Source: Ulvibacterium sp965228935 (GTDB lineage: Bacteria > Bacteroidota > Bacteroidia > Flavobacteriales > Flavobacteriaceae). Taken from it: a stretch of 64,000 bases of DNA. Positions 1 to 7,481 of this stretch are shown here, in pieces. Positions within the stretch are counted from its first letter, which is position 1, and each line of letters begins with the position of its first letter. Position numbers and translations under genes: made by a program. The stretch spans positions 4,340,001 to 4,404,000 of the forward strand of contig NZ_OZ245846.1 in assembly GCF_965228935.1 (NCBI RefSeq), in the 5' to 3' direction. The notes under the pieces were generated by a model. The model had not been told where the DNA came from. It saw nothing but the letters and a program-made list of their open reading frames with translations, and made no database searches.

Positions 1-111
1 ATGATAACAGGTTATGAGACCACACCGGGCACAACTTCCTATGACATAGGCGCCGGGGAAAAATTGACGGAATCCGCCGTAAACCAACTAAAAAGGATGT
101 ATGGGTCTTGA
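1..111 (+). CDS. C-terminal fragment of a protein cut by the window edge
   Basis: Frame 1 is open from base 1 to a TGA at 109-111, giving 36 residues that end in QLKRMYGS. The first codon is ATG, but this may simply be an internal methionine. The ending (an IGAGEKLT stretch, then a helix closing with RMYG) resembles the last turn of astacin-type (M12A) zinc metallopeptidases, whose catalytic domains often end with a similar IGQR...LS...LYG pattern. That assignment is weak because the HExxH motif would lie outside the window. It converges on the lanthipeptide genes, so co-transcription with them is not possible. Confidence 0.4.
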   Translation: MITGYETTPGTTSYDIGAGEKLTESAVNQLKRMYGS

Positions 112-207
112 GCGAGAAATGTTTGGAAACGAAAAAGTTACCATCGAATATCCAATTGCCCTGAAACGTACTCTAAATGGCCCTGAAAACTTCGGGCAAG
201 TGGTACA

Positions 208-1140
208 TTAGCCCTTTTGGTATTTTTTACGCGCGATCATGGACTTGTAATAGCGATGTAAAAAGTCGTAGCAAACCAATTCGTGCAAGCGATTTTTTGA
301 CTTGAACAGGCGATTCATATGCATATGGAGGTAGCTCGCCATTAAATCATCAAGCCTTATTTCCATAGTTCCGTTTTCAAAGAGATTTAGAATTTGTGAA
401 GCAATGGGGCCGACCTCTTTTTCCTTAATGCCGATACAGTCCAATATTGGGGCATAATCCGGTTTATCGGCAACATTAAAAACCATGAATTCCTCAATTT
501 TTTTTCGCTCTTCCCGATATTTTGAGTCGAGCTGCTTTTTTAAAGGTCGGGACATTCCGAATTCATTTCCAAATCCGGTTTTCAATCGATCCATGAGCCG
601 CAGCTTATCATCGTCCGAATAACAAAAATCATTGAGGTGTGAGTCCATGGCACGGAGTGAGAACAACCAACGGATCATCTCTCCCTCTTCTCCTTCTATC
701 AAGTCCAAAAAATCAACTATCATTTTGCTATCGTAATAGAAAAAAACTTCCGACAATTCCATGGTATGCTCACCATAACGTTCAATTTCCCTTTGATAAG
801 TGTCCAGTTGAATTTTCCAAATAAGGTCTTGATCCATAAACTGCTTTAAAGGTGGATAAAGTCCATTTATGATCTCCCCAACCCTCTCGGTATTTGAATA
901 ATGCAAACGGACTCTGATGTGGTGTCTTGTATCCGAATATCTTATAAAAAACCATTTGTTGATAACGCCCTCCCCCTTTAGTTTTTCAACAACAGGTTTA
1001 ATGATTTCGATAAGAACTACATCCGATGTCTTGTGGCCCGTATAAATCTTATAGTACAACCAACTGTCACCCAATATGTAATTTCTCTGTATCTTTTTTT
1101 GGTTTATCGCTATTGATGTCATAACCCAATTTTTCTTCAT
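208..1140 (-). CDS. Thiopeptide-type bacteriocin biosynthesis protein (LanB glutamate-elimination domain, split)
   Basis: This 310-residue protein matches the stand-alone C-terminal (SpaB_C / thiopeptide-type) domain of class I lanthipeptide dehydratases. In that family it removes glutamate from glutamylated Ser/Thr to leave dehydroalanine or dehydrobutyrine. Visible hallmarks are the N-terminal GDSWLYYKIYTG segment, WFFIRYSDTRHHIRVRL around residues 63-79, and the DTYQREIERYG motif near residue 115. The first 74 bases overlap the end of the upstream dehydratase gene, so the two are probably translationally coupled; an internal ATG at 1122 is another possible start. Splitting LanB into two proteins is known from the Chitinophaga pinensin system. 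It is the last gene of the minus-strand lanthipeptide group. Confidence 0.88.
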   Translation of the reverse strand: MKKNWVMTSIAINQKKIQRNYILGDSWLYYKIYTGHKTSDVVLIEIIKPVVEKLKGEGVINKWFFIRYSDTRHHIRVRLHYSNTERVGEIINGLYPPLKQFMDQDLIWKIQLDTYQREIERYGEHTMELSEVFFYYDSKMIVDFLDLIEGEEGEMIRWLFSLRAMDSHLNDFCYSDDDKLRLMDRLKTGFGNEFGMSRPLKKQLDSKYREERKKIEEFMVFNVADKPDYAPILDCIGIKEKEVGPIASQILNLFENGTMEIRLDDLMASYLHMHMNRLFKSKNRLHELVCYDFLHRYYKSMIARKKYQKG

Positions 1141-3352
1141 TAAAAAATGATACGATTACTTGATTGGTATAATATTCCGTTTTGTGTTTTACGATTCCCT
1201 CCTCCGCAAACAAGAATTCGGTGAGCTTAAAATCCGTTCTTTTCTCTACGGTATCCAAGAACATCCTAACGGAGGTCAGATTTTGAAAATTCACCAATAA
1301 TTCGTTATCCCCATCGGCGAGCATAGCTAATTGCGGGATTTTTAGGGTTTCCCTAAAAGAGGCTACTTCCCTGGATAATTGCTCATCGTTGTCCCTTATT
1401 TTTAAAAGTGCCGTGATATGATTTTTCCGCAAGTGCCATGTAGCGTCCTGTAAAATCAGGTTATGGTATTCGATTCTTGGAAGAAACTCATAGTTTTCGG
1501 CAAATGGACTTAGGTTAATCCCTACCCCGCCCCTAGTTCCCTGGGTTTGTAGATCCGCCAAAAAATGATAAATAGGAAGGGAATTCCGGGAATAATTATG
1601 GGCGTTGGTCAAATGTGGAATTACCTGCTTTTTGTATTTTTTTGACCTCAGTAGTATTGTATTGTTTTTAATGGAGATCATCAAATCGTCGAGCATTAAT
1701 TGAAATGCTTTTGATTTCACGGACTTGGCCAAATACGGGATTTCATACTCGCGGAAATCGGGACGCATTAAAATGTTACCTACCCTTGATTCGGGTAGAT
1801 GCACGATTTCCGCTAGAATTTTATCCTCATTTATCTTGGTTTCCACTTGGATTATTTCCGTGGTGTAATCATAAAGTTCCTTGTCCCCATGACAAAAACG
1901 ACCCAAAAGGTTGGCCGCACTAGAGCCCCCGCCACCGCTGAACTTAATTTTTTGCCTCCCGTTTTCAAGAACAATTTCCAACATACAGGACATTGTATCC
2001 GGTAAATCATCCCAATTGACCTCATACTCCTGGAAATCCATGTCATCCAATGTAATGGTATATGCATTTTCCCTAAAGGCCTTGTTGAGTTTCTTCTGAA
2101 ATATGGAATTTATGACGGTCCATTTTATGTCAACAATCGATTGTCTGGAGTCCCTTTCGGGAAGAACAATTCCATCTACCAATGGATTTATGTCCCCCGA
2201 GCCTTGGTTTTGGACATATCCCAAACCTACTTCTACATCAAGGGCGGCCGCCAAAGGAACTTCACGTTCTTCATATCTTTCATAGAAAGCTTCCTTGAAT
2301 TTGGAAAGAAACGTCTCTTGCGGGGGTATTGAAATCCTATTGAGAAGAATAAGTCCTTTTTTTACATCATTGATTACACTTTCGTTTAGGGTATTGGCCT
2401 TAATGCCCAATGCCACATCGGTCTGGAACATAAACTTAATATCAAAATCCGTCCCCAATTCCTTTAAGGATTTTGTTAGGTTAAGATATTCATCCGGATC
2501 ATTGCCCATGGTAGAATCAATAAGGAGCATCCTTTTTTCCGCCCCCTGCAATGCACACAATACATCTTTGGCATTATCCAGCTTTTCGAGTACGGAACAA
2601 ATCTGTGTTAAAAACTCAGGTCCGGAAACGGAAGGTTCCAACTCGCTGATCAGTAATTGACTGTCTACCAGTTCTTCTATATAGGAAGATGCTTCTTGGA
2701 TGGTAATTTCATCACTTACCAAAACATTGGCCAAATCGAGAAGCAATGCACCTTTGTCCGCTTTGGCCAGTACAATATCAAGATACTCCGTATCATCTAC
2801 GGCTACAACGTTGTGGTATCTTTTACTGTTGATGTATTCATATTCTACATACCGCAACTGTTTTCCAGCTTTATAAATACTGGTATTGGGAAAAAAAAGA
2901 AGTTGATGCTTTATTTCGGGCCTTTTCACTAAATCCTGTGAAAGTGCTACCAGATAGTTCATGTCCAATCTTGTATGCCTGCGGTTTTTATACACCTCTT
3001 TTAAGACAATATCCGTTTGGGTATCAAACCTTCCTACGGAACATCCGGCAAACAGACCGAACGGCGTACACCTTGAGGACATTCTTGTAAGATATTTGAG
3101 CATGGAAAATTTGAGTTTCTCTATCTTTTTTTTGTCCGTTAGTTCCCCATCCACCCATCTGGCAATTTCCGTGGATAGTGAAGGTGATGCCAGGAATAGG
3201 GCCTCCTTGATTATAGGGTCGTGGAAGGCCTCTTTAAAAGTCTCATCGGAGATGGTTTTTTTTGAGGTTAGGGCCTTATACCAATCCATGGACAATAAAG
3301 GAGTCCGCAACACATAGTTGTAAAAGCTTTTATAGGGGTTACTTTCGGCCAT
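1067..3352 (-). CDS. Lantibiotic dehydratase, N-terminal glutamylation protein (split LanB)
   Basis: The 761-residue protein fits the N-terminal tRNA-dependent glutamylation domain of LanB. In known systems that domain transfers glutamate from glutamyl-tRNA to Ser/Thr of the precursor core. The opening FYNYVLRTPLLSMDWY, the RMSSRCTPFGLFAGCSVG block near residues 90-107, the GILLLNRISIPPQE-like middle and the GGVGINLSPFAEN segment near residue 615 are typical. Full-length LanB proteins run to about 1000 residues because they also carry the elimination domain, which here is the separate downstream gene. It lies 7 bases downstream of lanC and overlaps the elimination gene by 74 bases, which implies one operon. 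The ATG at 3350-3352 is the start. Confidence 0.9.
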   Translation of the reverse strand: MAESNPYKSFYNYVLRTPLLSMDWYKALTSKKTISDETFKEAFHDPIIKEALFLASPSLSTEIARWVDGELTDKKKIEKLKFSMLKYLTRMSSRCTPFGLFAGCSVGRFDTQTDIVLKEVYKNRRHTRLDMNYLVALSQDLVKRPEIKHQLLFFPNTSIYKAGKQLRYVEYEYINSKRYHNVVAVDDTEYLDIVLAKADKGALLLDLANVLVSDEITIQEASSYIEELVDSQLLISELEPSVSGPEFLTQICSVLEKLDNAKDVLCALQGAEKRMLLIDSTMGNDPDEYLNLTKSLKELGTDFDIKFMFQTDVALGIKANTLNESVINDVKKGLILLNRISIPPQETFLSKFKEAFYERYEEREVPLAAALDVEVGLGYVQNQGSGDINPLVDGIVLPERDSRQSIVDIKWTVINSIFQKKLNKAFRENAYTITLDDMDFQEYEVNWDDLPDTMSCMLEIVLENGRQKIKFSGGGGSSAANLLGRFCHGDKELYDYTTEIIQVETKINEDKILAEIVHLPESRVGNILMRPDFREYEIPYLAKSVKSKAFQLMLDDLMISIKNNTILLRSKKYKKQVIPHLTNAHNYSRNSLPIYHFLADLQTQGTRGGVGINLSPFAENYEFLPRIEYHNLILQDATWHLRKNHITALLKIRDNDEQLSREVASFRETLKIPQLAMLADGDNELLVNFQNLTSVRMFLDTVEKRTDFKLTEFLFAEEGIVKHKTEYYTNQVIVSFFNEEKLGYDINSDKPKKDTEKLHIG

Positions 3353-3359
3353 ATTGGGG

Positions 3360-4565
3360 TCAACTTATCATTAAACACTCATCCCAGGTAGTTTCAAAAT
3401 CCGCCAAATAATCAATGATGACCAATCCCATTCCCGAAATTCCTTCCAACAGGGAAATCCCTACTATCCATTCATTTACGTCCCTCCATTGCTTATAACC
3501 GGCATAACCGTCTTCATGTATCGCTTTGTTTATTCCGTCCTGAATCCAGAATTCCAGGGCCTCCCTAAACACTGGAATTTTAGTTTCTTTATAAATCCGG
3601 GAAAAGATCTGGGCAATTCCGTATGACCCATGGCAAACTATGGCATCCTTGACCAAGCTCCTATCCGGTGAGGTTCGCTTTGCGGCGTGTTTAAGAATAG
3701 AGAGCGATTCTTTTTGCAGTTCTTCATCTCTCAAAACCTTTGAGGCGTAGAACAATTGTAATCCAATACCCAATTCTCCATAACACCATCCCAATCTGCT
3801 ATTACCGCCGGTTTCCCCGTTGACCTGTACATGATTTGGAAAAAGGGAGAATGAGCTATTTTCCTTTTTAAAACCGATGATATAACCAACGGCTCCCCTA
3901 AGCATAGTTTTGGCAATCAATTTAAACTCTTCATGGTGTGATAATTTGACCAAAATCCCAACAATACCCGAAATTCCATGGGACAAACCAAGATTATAGC
4001 TTTTTTCTTGGCTACGTGGATGTACGGAAATCCACTTTAAGTTGGTATCCCTATCCTTTTCTGACAATTCGTCCAGAAAAGAGATAAACTCCAAAAGATA
4101 GGTTTTATATCTTTTTTTTAGTTTTCCCGATTTCGTGCTTTTATATCGATTCAGAAAATACAGCGCATAACCGGTCGCCCCGTGCAAAAAATCATAATTT
4201 CCATTTTTCATATCGGAGAGCATGGCTGCATGCAGATACTTGTCCAATTGCGATAAAAGACTGTCCGTTTCGACTTCCATGAGATTTGCCCTTTCCAAAT
4301 GGTCCAAAACCCATCCGGCACCAGCAATTCCATCACAAAATGTAGGATAGCCATAACCCTGATCTACTTTTTCGATTACATTGGAAAGTATTTCCACACC
4401 GAAATCGGCATTGGAGTTGACATCCAGATACTTGGAGTAGTAAAATTGAAATAAGGAAACACCGGATAATCCTACAAGAACCCCCACGTTTTCTTCCTCT
4501 AGATAATGCCGTCTAATACTAGTATCGATTTCCTTTAGATTTTCTTCTAATTTCTTTTTGTCCAT
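3360..4565 (-). CDS. Lanthionine synthetase C family protein (LanC cyclase)
   Basis: This 401-residue protein has the repeated GxxG helices of the LanC alpha/alpha toroid and the zinc site: Cys261 in GWCYGELGIG and Cys311-His312 in IVCHGSYG. LanC enzymes catalyse Michael addition of Cys thiols to dehydrated Ser/Thr, making the lanthionine rings. Other visible landmarks are YPTFCDGIAGAGW (about residue 80), DFLHGATGYALYFL and GLSHGISGIVGIL. It is the first modification gene after the precursors and lies 7 bases upstream of the dehydratase gene. A terminator-like hairpin at 4725-4759 separates it from precursor 1, so expression probably depends on read-through or on a promoter in 4566-4720. Confidence 0.93.
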   Translation of the reverse strand: MDKKKLEENLKEIDTSIRRHYLEEENVGVLVGLSGVSLFQFYYSKYLDVNSNADFGVEILSNVIEKVDQGYGYPTFCDGIAGAGWVLDHLERANLMEVETDSLLSQLDKYLHAAMLSDMKNGNYDFLHGATGYALYFLNRYKSTKSGKLKKRYKTYLLEFISFLDELSEKDRDTNLKWISVHPRSQEKSYNLGLSHGISGIVGILVKLSHHEEFKLIAKTMLRGAVGYIIGFKKENSSFSLFPNHVQVNGETGGNSRLGWCYGELGIGLQLFYASKVLRDEELQKESLSILKHAAKRTSPDRSLVKDAIVCHGSYGIAQIFSRIYKETKIPVFREALEFWIQDGINKAIHEDGYAGYKQWRDVNEWIVGISLLEGISGMGLVIIDYLADFETTWDECLMIS

Positions 4566-4724
4566 AGCACAATTTTTTGTTCCAAAAAATACACTGTCCC
4601 GTATACCACGATTTTAGGGTTTAGCATAGCGAATTTTAATTTTGACCAAGAATCAAAGTCGATCGCATACCATGAAAATCCTAAAACTTAAACCTTTCGT
4701 TGAAGTTTTCATAGAGGCACAATA

Positions 4725-4759
4725 GAAAAACCATCAGTAAAAGTTTGTGACTGATGGTT
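4725..4759 (-). terminator. Rho-independent terminator after precursor 1
   Basis: Read on the minus strand, arms AACCATCAG (plus 4751-4759) and CTGATGGTT (plus 4729-4737) form a 9-bp hairpin with a 13-base loop, followed by TTTTTCT. It sits about 30 bases after the precursor 1 stop. It may act as an attenuator, keeping precursor mRNA in excess over the modification enzymes downstream. An almost identical hairpin follows precursor 2. Confidence 0.75.
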
Positions 4760-4791
4760 AAGTGAAAGAAGTTAATTCTTTAAAATTATTT

Positions 4792-4980
4792 TTAGCAACA
4801 GGAGATAACAACCGAAGCCCCCGAAGTACAATTCCCATTAGTGGTGTCGGTAGGGCAACCATCAGTACAAGTAAGGCCGTATCCAGTGGCCAAGGCTCCA
4901 CCAGTAATCGATTGTGAGGTCAAATTGGAAATCTTCTTTTTGCTTAGGGAAAGCTTCCCTGAAAACTTTGCTTTTTTCAT
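4792..4980 (-). CDS. Class I lanthipeptide precursor 1
   Basis: A 62-residue peptide with a basic leader, MKKAKFSGKLSLSKKKISNL, then TSQSITGG and a Cys/Thr/Ser-rich core. The leader matches the Bacteroidota class I lanthipeptide type (LSLxKxxIxxL then a Gly-Gly). Cutting after GG would release a 34-residue core starting ALATGYG, with five Cys and many Thr/Ser, ending ISCC. The segment CPTDTTNGNCTSG is shared with the two neighbouring cores. The start ATG is set by identity of the leader with precursor 2. LanC and the split LanB lie immediately downstream, so the peptide is very likely dehydrated and cyclised. The cutting protease and exporter are not in the window. Confidence 0.9.
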   Translation of the reverse strand: MKKAKFSGKLSLSKKKISNLTSQSITGGALATGYGLTCTDGCPTDTTNGNCTSGASVVISCC

Positions 4981-4989
4981 GATAAATAT

Positions 4990-5020
4990 TTAAAGATTAA
5001 TACTTATTAAATGTAAGAAA
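4990..5020 (-). promoter_or_regulatory. Probable promoter of precursor 1
   Basis: On the minus strand this stretch reads TTTCTTACATTTAATAAGTA followed by a TTAATCTTTAA tail. It contains TACATTTA (plus 5008-5015), one base off the Bacteroidota -7 box TAnnTTTG. The same block, with few changes, lies at the same distance upstream of precursor 2. That conservation inside otherwise diverged spacer is the main evidence. No clear -33 TTG was seen. Confidence 0.5.
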
Positions 5021-5151
5021 ATATTTATAAAATAAAGATTCTAATCTGTTAAAAAAGTAACGTTTCCTGAAAAGCCAAACTACTTGCCATGAAAAAAACA
5101 TCAATAAAGGTATAAACGGATGGGCAAACCAAAACTCCTATCCATCTGTCC

Positions 5152-5268
5152 CTAGCAACAGGAATTATCAACCAAAGTCCCTGAGGTACAATTACCATTG
5201 GTAGTTCCGATCGGACAACCTACGGAACAACTGAATATAACTTTAATACCCCTACTCCCTGTATATTT
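5152..5268 (-). pseudogene. Leaderless third lanthipeptide core (remnant)
   Basis: On the minus strand, codons from 5229 down to the TAG at 5152-5154 encode CSVGCPIGTTNGNCTSG, then TLVDNSCC. This aligns residue for residue with the C-terminal part of both precursors (CPxxTTNxxCTSG...SCC). Upstream the frame stays open only to a TAA at 5269-5271 and has no ATG, GTG or TTG codon giving a leader. The LSLSKK leader and the GG site are therefore missing. It looks like a precursor that lost its 5' part, or a spare core left by unequal recombination. The core is still free of stops, so decay is recent or the core is held by selection. Confidence 0.75.
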
Positions 5269-5396
5269 TTATGTACGGTAAAGTCGTTTGACAATAGTGT
5301 TGATTTGTTTCGAATTTTCCATCAAAAAATCCCATATTATATGATCCGTTATGCTTTTGTTTAGGGTTATGTCTGTTTTAAAATCACAAAAGAAAA

Positions 5397-5424
5397 ACCA
5401 CCAGAAGAGATACAACTGATGGTT
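5397..5424 (-). terminator. Rho-independent terminator after precursor 2
   Basis: On the minus strand AACCATCAG pairs with CTGGTGGTT (one G-T wobble) around a 10-base loop, followed by TTTCTTTTG. The arms and spacing from the stop codon match the terminator of precursor 1, showing that the whole gene unit was duplicated. Confidence 0.7.
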
Positions 5425-5447
5425 AAGATTCGAAATGATAATCCTCG

Positions 5448-5657
5448 TTAACAACAAGATATCGCTGCCGAAGTCCCCGATGTACAATCGGCATTTGTAG
5501 TTTCTGTTGGACAATTCCAGGAACAACTATTCACATTACTAGTGGGACAGAAGGAACTTGGACATACCCCCGCTCCTCCAGTAATCGCTTGTGAATTCAA
5601 ACTGGAAATCCGTTTTTTGCTTAGGGAAAGTTTCCCTGAAAACTTTGTTTTTTTCAT
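5448..5657 (-). CDS. Class I lanthipeptide precursor 2
   Basis: A 69-residue peptide with the leader MKKTKFSGKLSLSKKRISSL, nearly identical to precursor 1, then NSQAITGG. The core after GG has 41 residues and seven Cys: AGVCPSSFCPTSNVNSC, then SWNCPTETTNADCTSG and a TSAAISCC ending. Compared with precursor 1 it has extra Cys near its N-terminus, so at least one additional ring is possible. It shares promoter-like and terminator sequences with precursor 1. It is the most upstream gene of the cluster. The paired Cys at the very C-terminus is kept in all three cores and may take part in the last ring or a disulfide. Confidence 0.9.
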   Translation of the reverse strand: MKKTKFSGKLSLSKKRISSLNSQAITGGAGVCPSSFCPTSNVNSCSWNCPTETTNADCTSGTSAAISCC

Positions 5658-5667
5658 GACAAGTTTA

Positions 5668-5700
5668 TTAAAGGTTAATACTTACTACTAAAGTAAGAAA
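5668..5700 (-). promoter_or_regulatory. Probable promoter of precursor 2
   Basis: The minus strand reads TTTCTTACTTTAGTAGTAAG then TATTAACCTTTAA, closely matching the block upstream of precursor 1. TACTTTAG (plus 5688-5695) is one mismatch from TAnnTTTG. It ends 11 bases from the ATG. Confidence 0.5.
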
Positions 5701-6204
5701 AAAGTTACAAACCTAATTTGTCTTTTTTGTTAATTATTTAATTTGTTTCATACTTCATATTCGCCAATTCGGACAGAACCTGTTTCGTTGTGAATCGTTC
5801 AAAAACTTTGAACAAGCCTTGGAAAAATGGCCAATACTCATTGAGGTTGTATTATTTTGGCAAATTGCGAGGGCGTACCGCTCTACCAACAAAATCGTAT
5901 TGAGATTGAAATCATTTTTACTCCTCACTTTGATGCATTCCTATTAGTTTATATCGAAAACCGTTTGGAAATCTTTTTTCCATAGTTCGGTATAGTTAAT
6001 TTTGGGCTAGTCACTTCTTCAAAGGTTTCCCCTTTTCTCCCCAATGGCTTTTCTAATATTGGGCCATTACGATAAATTTTTATCAAGCTCTCGTCACTTC
6101 CTTTTTTTCGCCATCAGGGGATACTACATTCAAGGGTTTCATCTGCTCCTTCCAAATATGCACTATATTTATCATTCTGAATTTAGATTCCATCTGTTGT
6201 CACT
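5701..6204. other. Intergenic region between precursor 2 and the LacI-type regulator
   Basis: No convincing gene was found in these 504 bases. The left part is the divergent upstream region of precursor 2. Near the right end, TATATTTA at about 6168 resembles a TAnnTTTG -7 box and could serve the regulator gene on the plus strand. The middle has short, unmatched translations and may contain decayed coding sequence. Confidence 0.4.
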
Positions 6205-7245
6205 ATGAATAAAAAAAAATATACCATTAAGGATATCGCCCAGTTCGCAGGGGTCTCCAAGGGTACTGTTGATAGGGTACTTCACAAACGCGGTCGGGTT
6301 TCCAAGGATGCCTATCAAAGAGTGGATCGGGTATTAAAAAAAATCGATTACAGGCCCAATCCCATAGCACGGAACCTTAAAATCAACAAGACCTACAAAA
6401 TTTGCGTACTAATACCTGACTTTGAAATAGACCCGTATTGGCTTCCGGCCATGGAAGGCGTTCGTATTGCGGCAAAGGAATTTGGCCCTTTTGGAGTGGC
6501 AGTGGAGGAATATCCATATCACCCGAATAAGACGACTCATTTTGTGGAGCAGTCAAATGTCGCAATCGATTCTAACCCCGATGCCCTGTTGATGGTTCCG
6601 ATTTTTCACAGGGAATCGCTCAAGGTATTTCAGAACTGTAGGCAAAAAGGAATATTCCTGGCATCTTTTAACAATCATATCGATTCTTTAAGTATAGAAA
6701 ATTTTATTGGCCAGGATTTGGTCCAAAGTGGCAGGGTAGCTGCGAACCTAATTGACAAGGTCACCGCCAGGGACACGCATATTGCCATTATGCATATTGA
6801 CGAGGAACTGCATATGCGGCAAAAGGAAATCGGCTTCAGGGATTACTTCAAGGAGAAAAAACGCAATACGAAAAAGATAATTACCTATAATCTTAAAACG
6901 GACGATCCGGATCGCTTCAAAACCGGGTTTACCTTATTCTTGGAAAGCCACCCATGGATAACCGGCTTTTTTGTGACCAATTCCAAAGCTCATTTGCTAA
7001 TAGAGTTTCTTAGGACCGATGGGAGAAATTTCACAATGGTCGGATACGATCTTTTGGAACAAAACTTGAAGCATCTTCGCAAAGGAAAGATAGATTTTCT
7101 TATTCATCAAAAACCTAAAAGGCAAGCCTATCTTGGGGTGGGATATTTGGCAGAATATTTTCTATTTGAAAAAGAAATGCCCTCTCAGGAATTGTTGCCG
7201 ATAGATATTGTAACTGCGGAAAACGTAAAATACTATATAAATTGA
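6205..7245 (+). CDS. LacI-family transcriptional regulator
   Basis: The 346-residue protein starts with a LacI-type helix-turn-helix: YTIKDIAQFAGVSKGTVDRV (residues 5-24), followed by the hinge helix region RPNPIARNLK. The rest is a periplasmic-binding-protein-like sensor domain (VLIPDFEIDPYWLPAMEGV, then NPDALLMVPIF). This class binds a sugar or related ligand and controls nearby transport and degradation genes. It stands 236 bases upstream of susC in the same direction, so it most likely regulates that operon. The GVSKGTVDRVLHKRG variant, with DRV in place of SRV in the recognition helix, is common in Bacteroidota members. The effector cannot be predicted from sequence. Confidence 0.9.
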   Translation: MNKKKYTIKDIAQFAGVSKGTVDRVLHKRGRVSKDAYQRVDRVLKKIDYRPNPIARNLKINKTYKICVLIPDFEIDPYWLPAMEGVRIAAKEFGPFGVAVEEYPYHPNKTTHFVEQSNVAIDSNPDALLMVPIFHRESLKVFQNCRQKGIFLASFNNHIDSLSIENFIGQDLVQSGRVAANLIDKVTARDTHIAIMHIDEELHMRQKEIGFRDYFKEKKRNTKKIITYNLKTDDPDRFKTGFTLFLESHPWITGFFVTNSKAHLLIEFLRTDGRNFTMVGYDLLEQNLKHLRKGKIDFLIHQKPKRQAYLGVGYLAEYFLFEKEMPSQELLPIDIVTAENVKYYIN

Positions 7246-7481
7246 TAGGTTAGGTATACTGTAATGCCTCTTCTTGCATTCCAAAAAATATATTTAACGA
7301 ATAAATCCAATGCAAATCGTTTCACTTATATACTCTGGTTTCAAAGCCGGTTTAACGAGAATTTTCGGCGGTGTGTTCGAGCACATTTTTTCTTGGACAA
7401 CTTGTTTTATAGAAAAAATAGTTTAAATTCACATATTATAATAAAATGTTAAACTAACTACATTATCAAAAAACTAACATT

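Noticed and set aside
5269..5526. 85-codon frame on the minus strand between the precursor remnants
   Set aside because: It overlaps the precursor 2 core and terminator in another frame and has no family resemblance.
7340..7360. AAAGCCGGTTT as a LacI operator before susC
   Set aside because: The symmetry is only partial and no second copy was found, so it is not reported as a feature.
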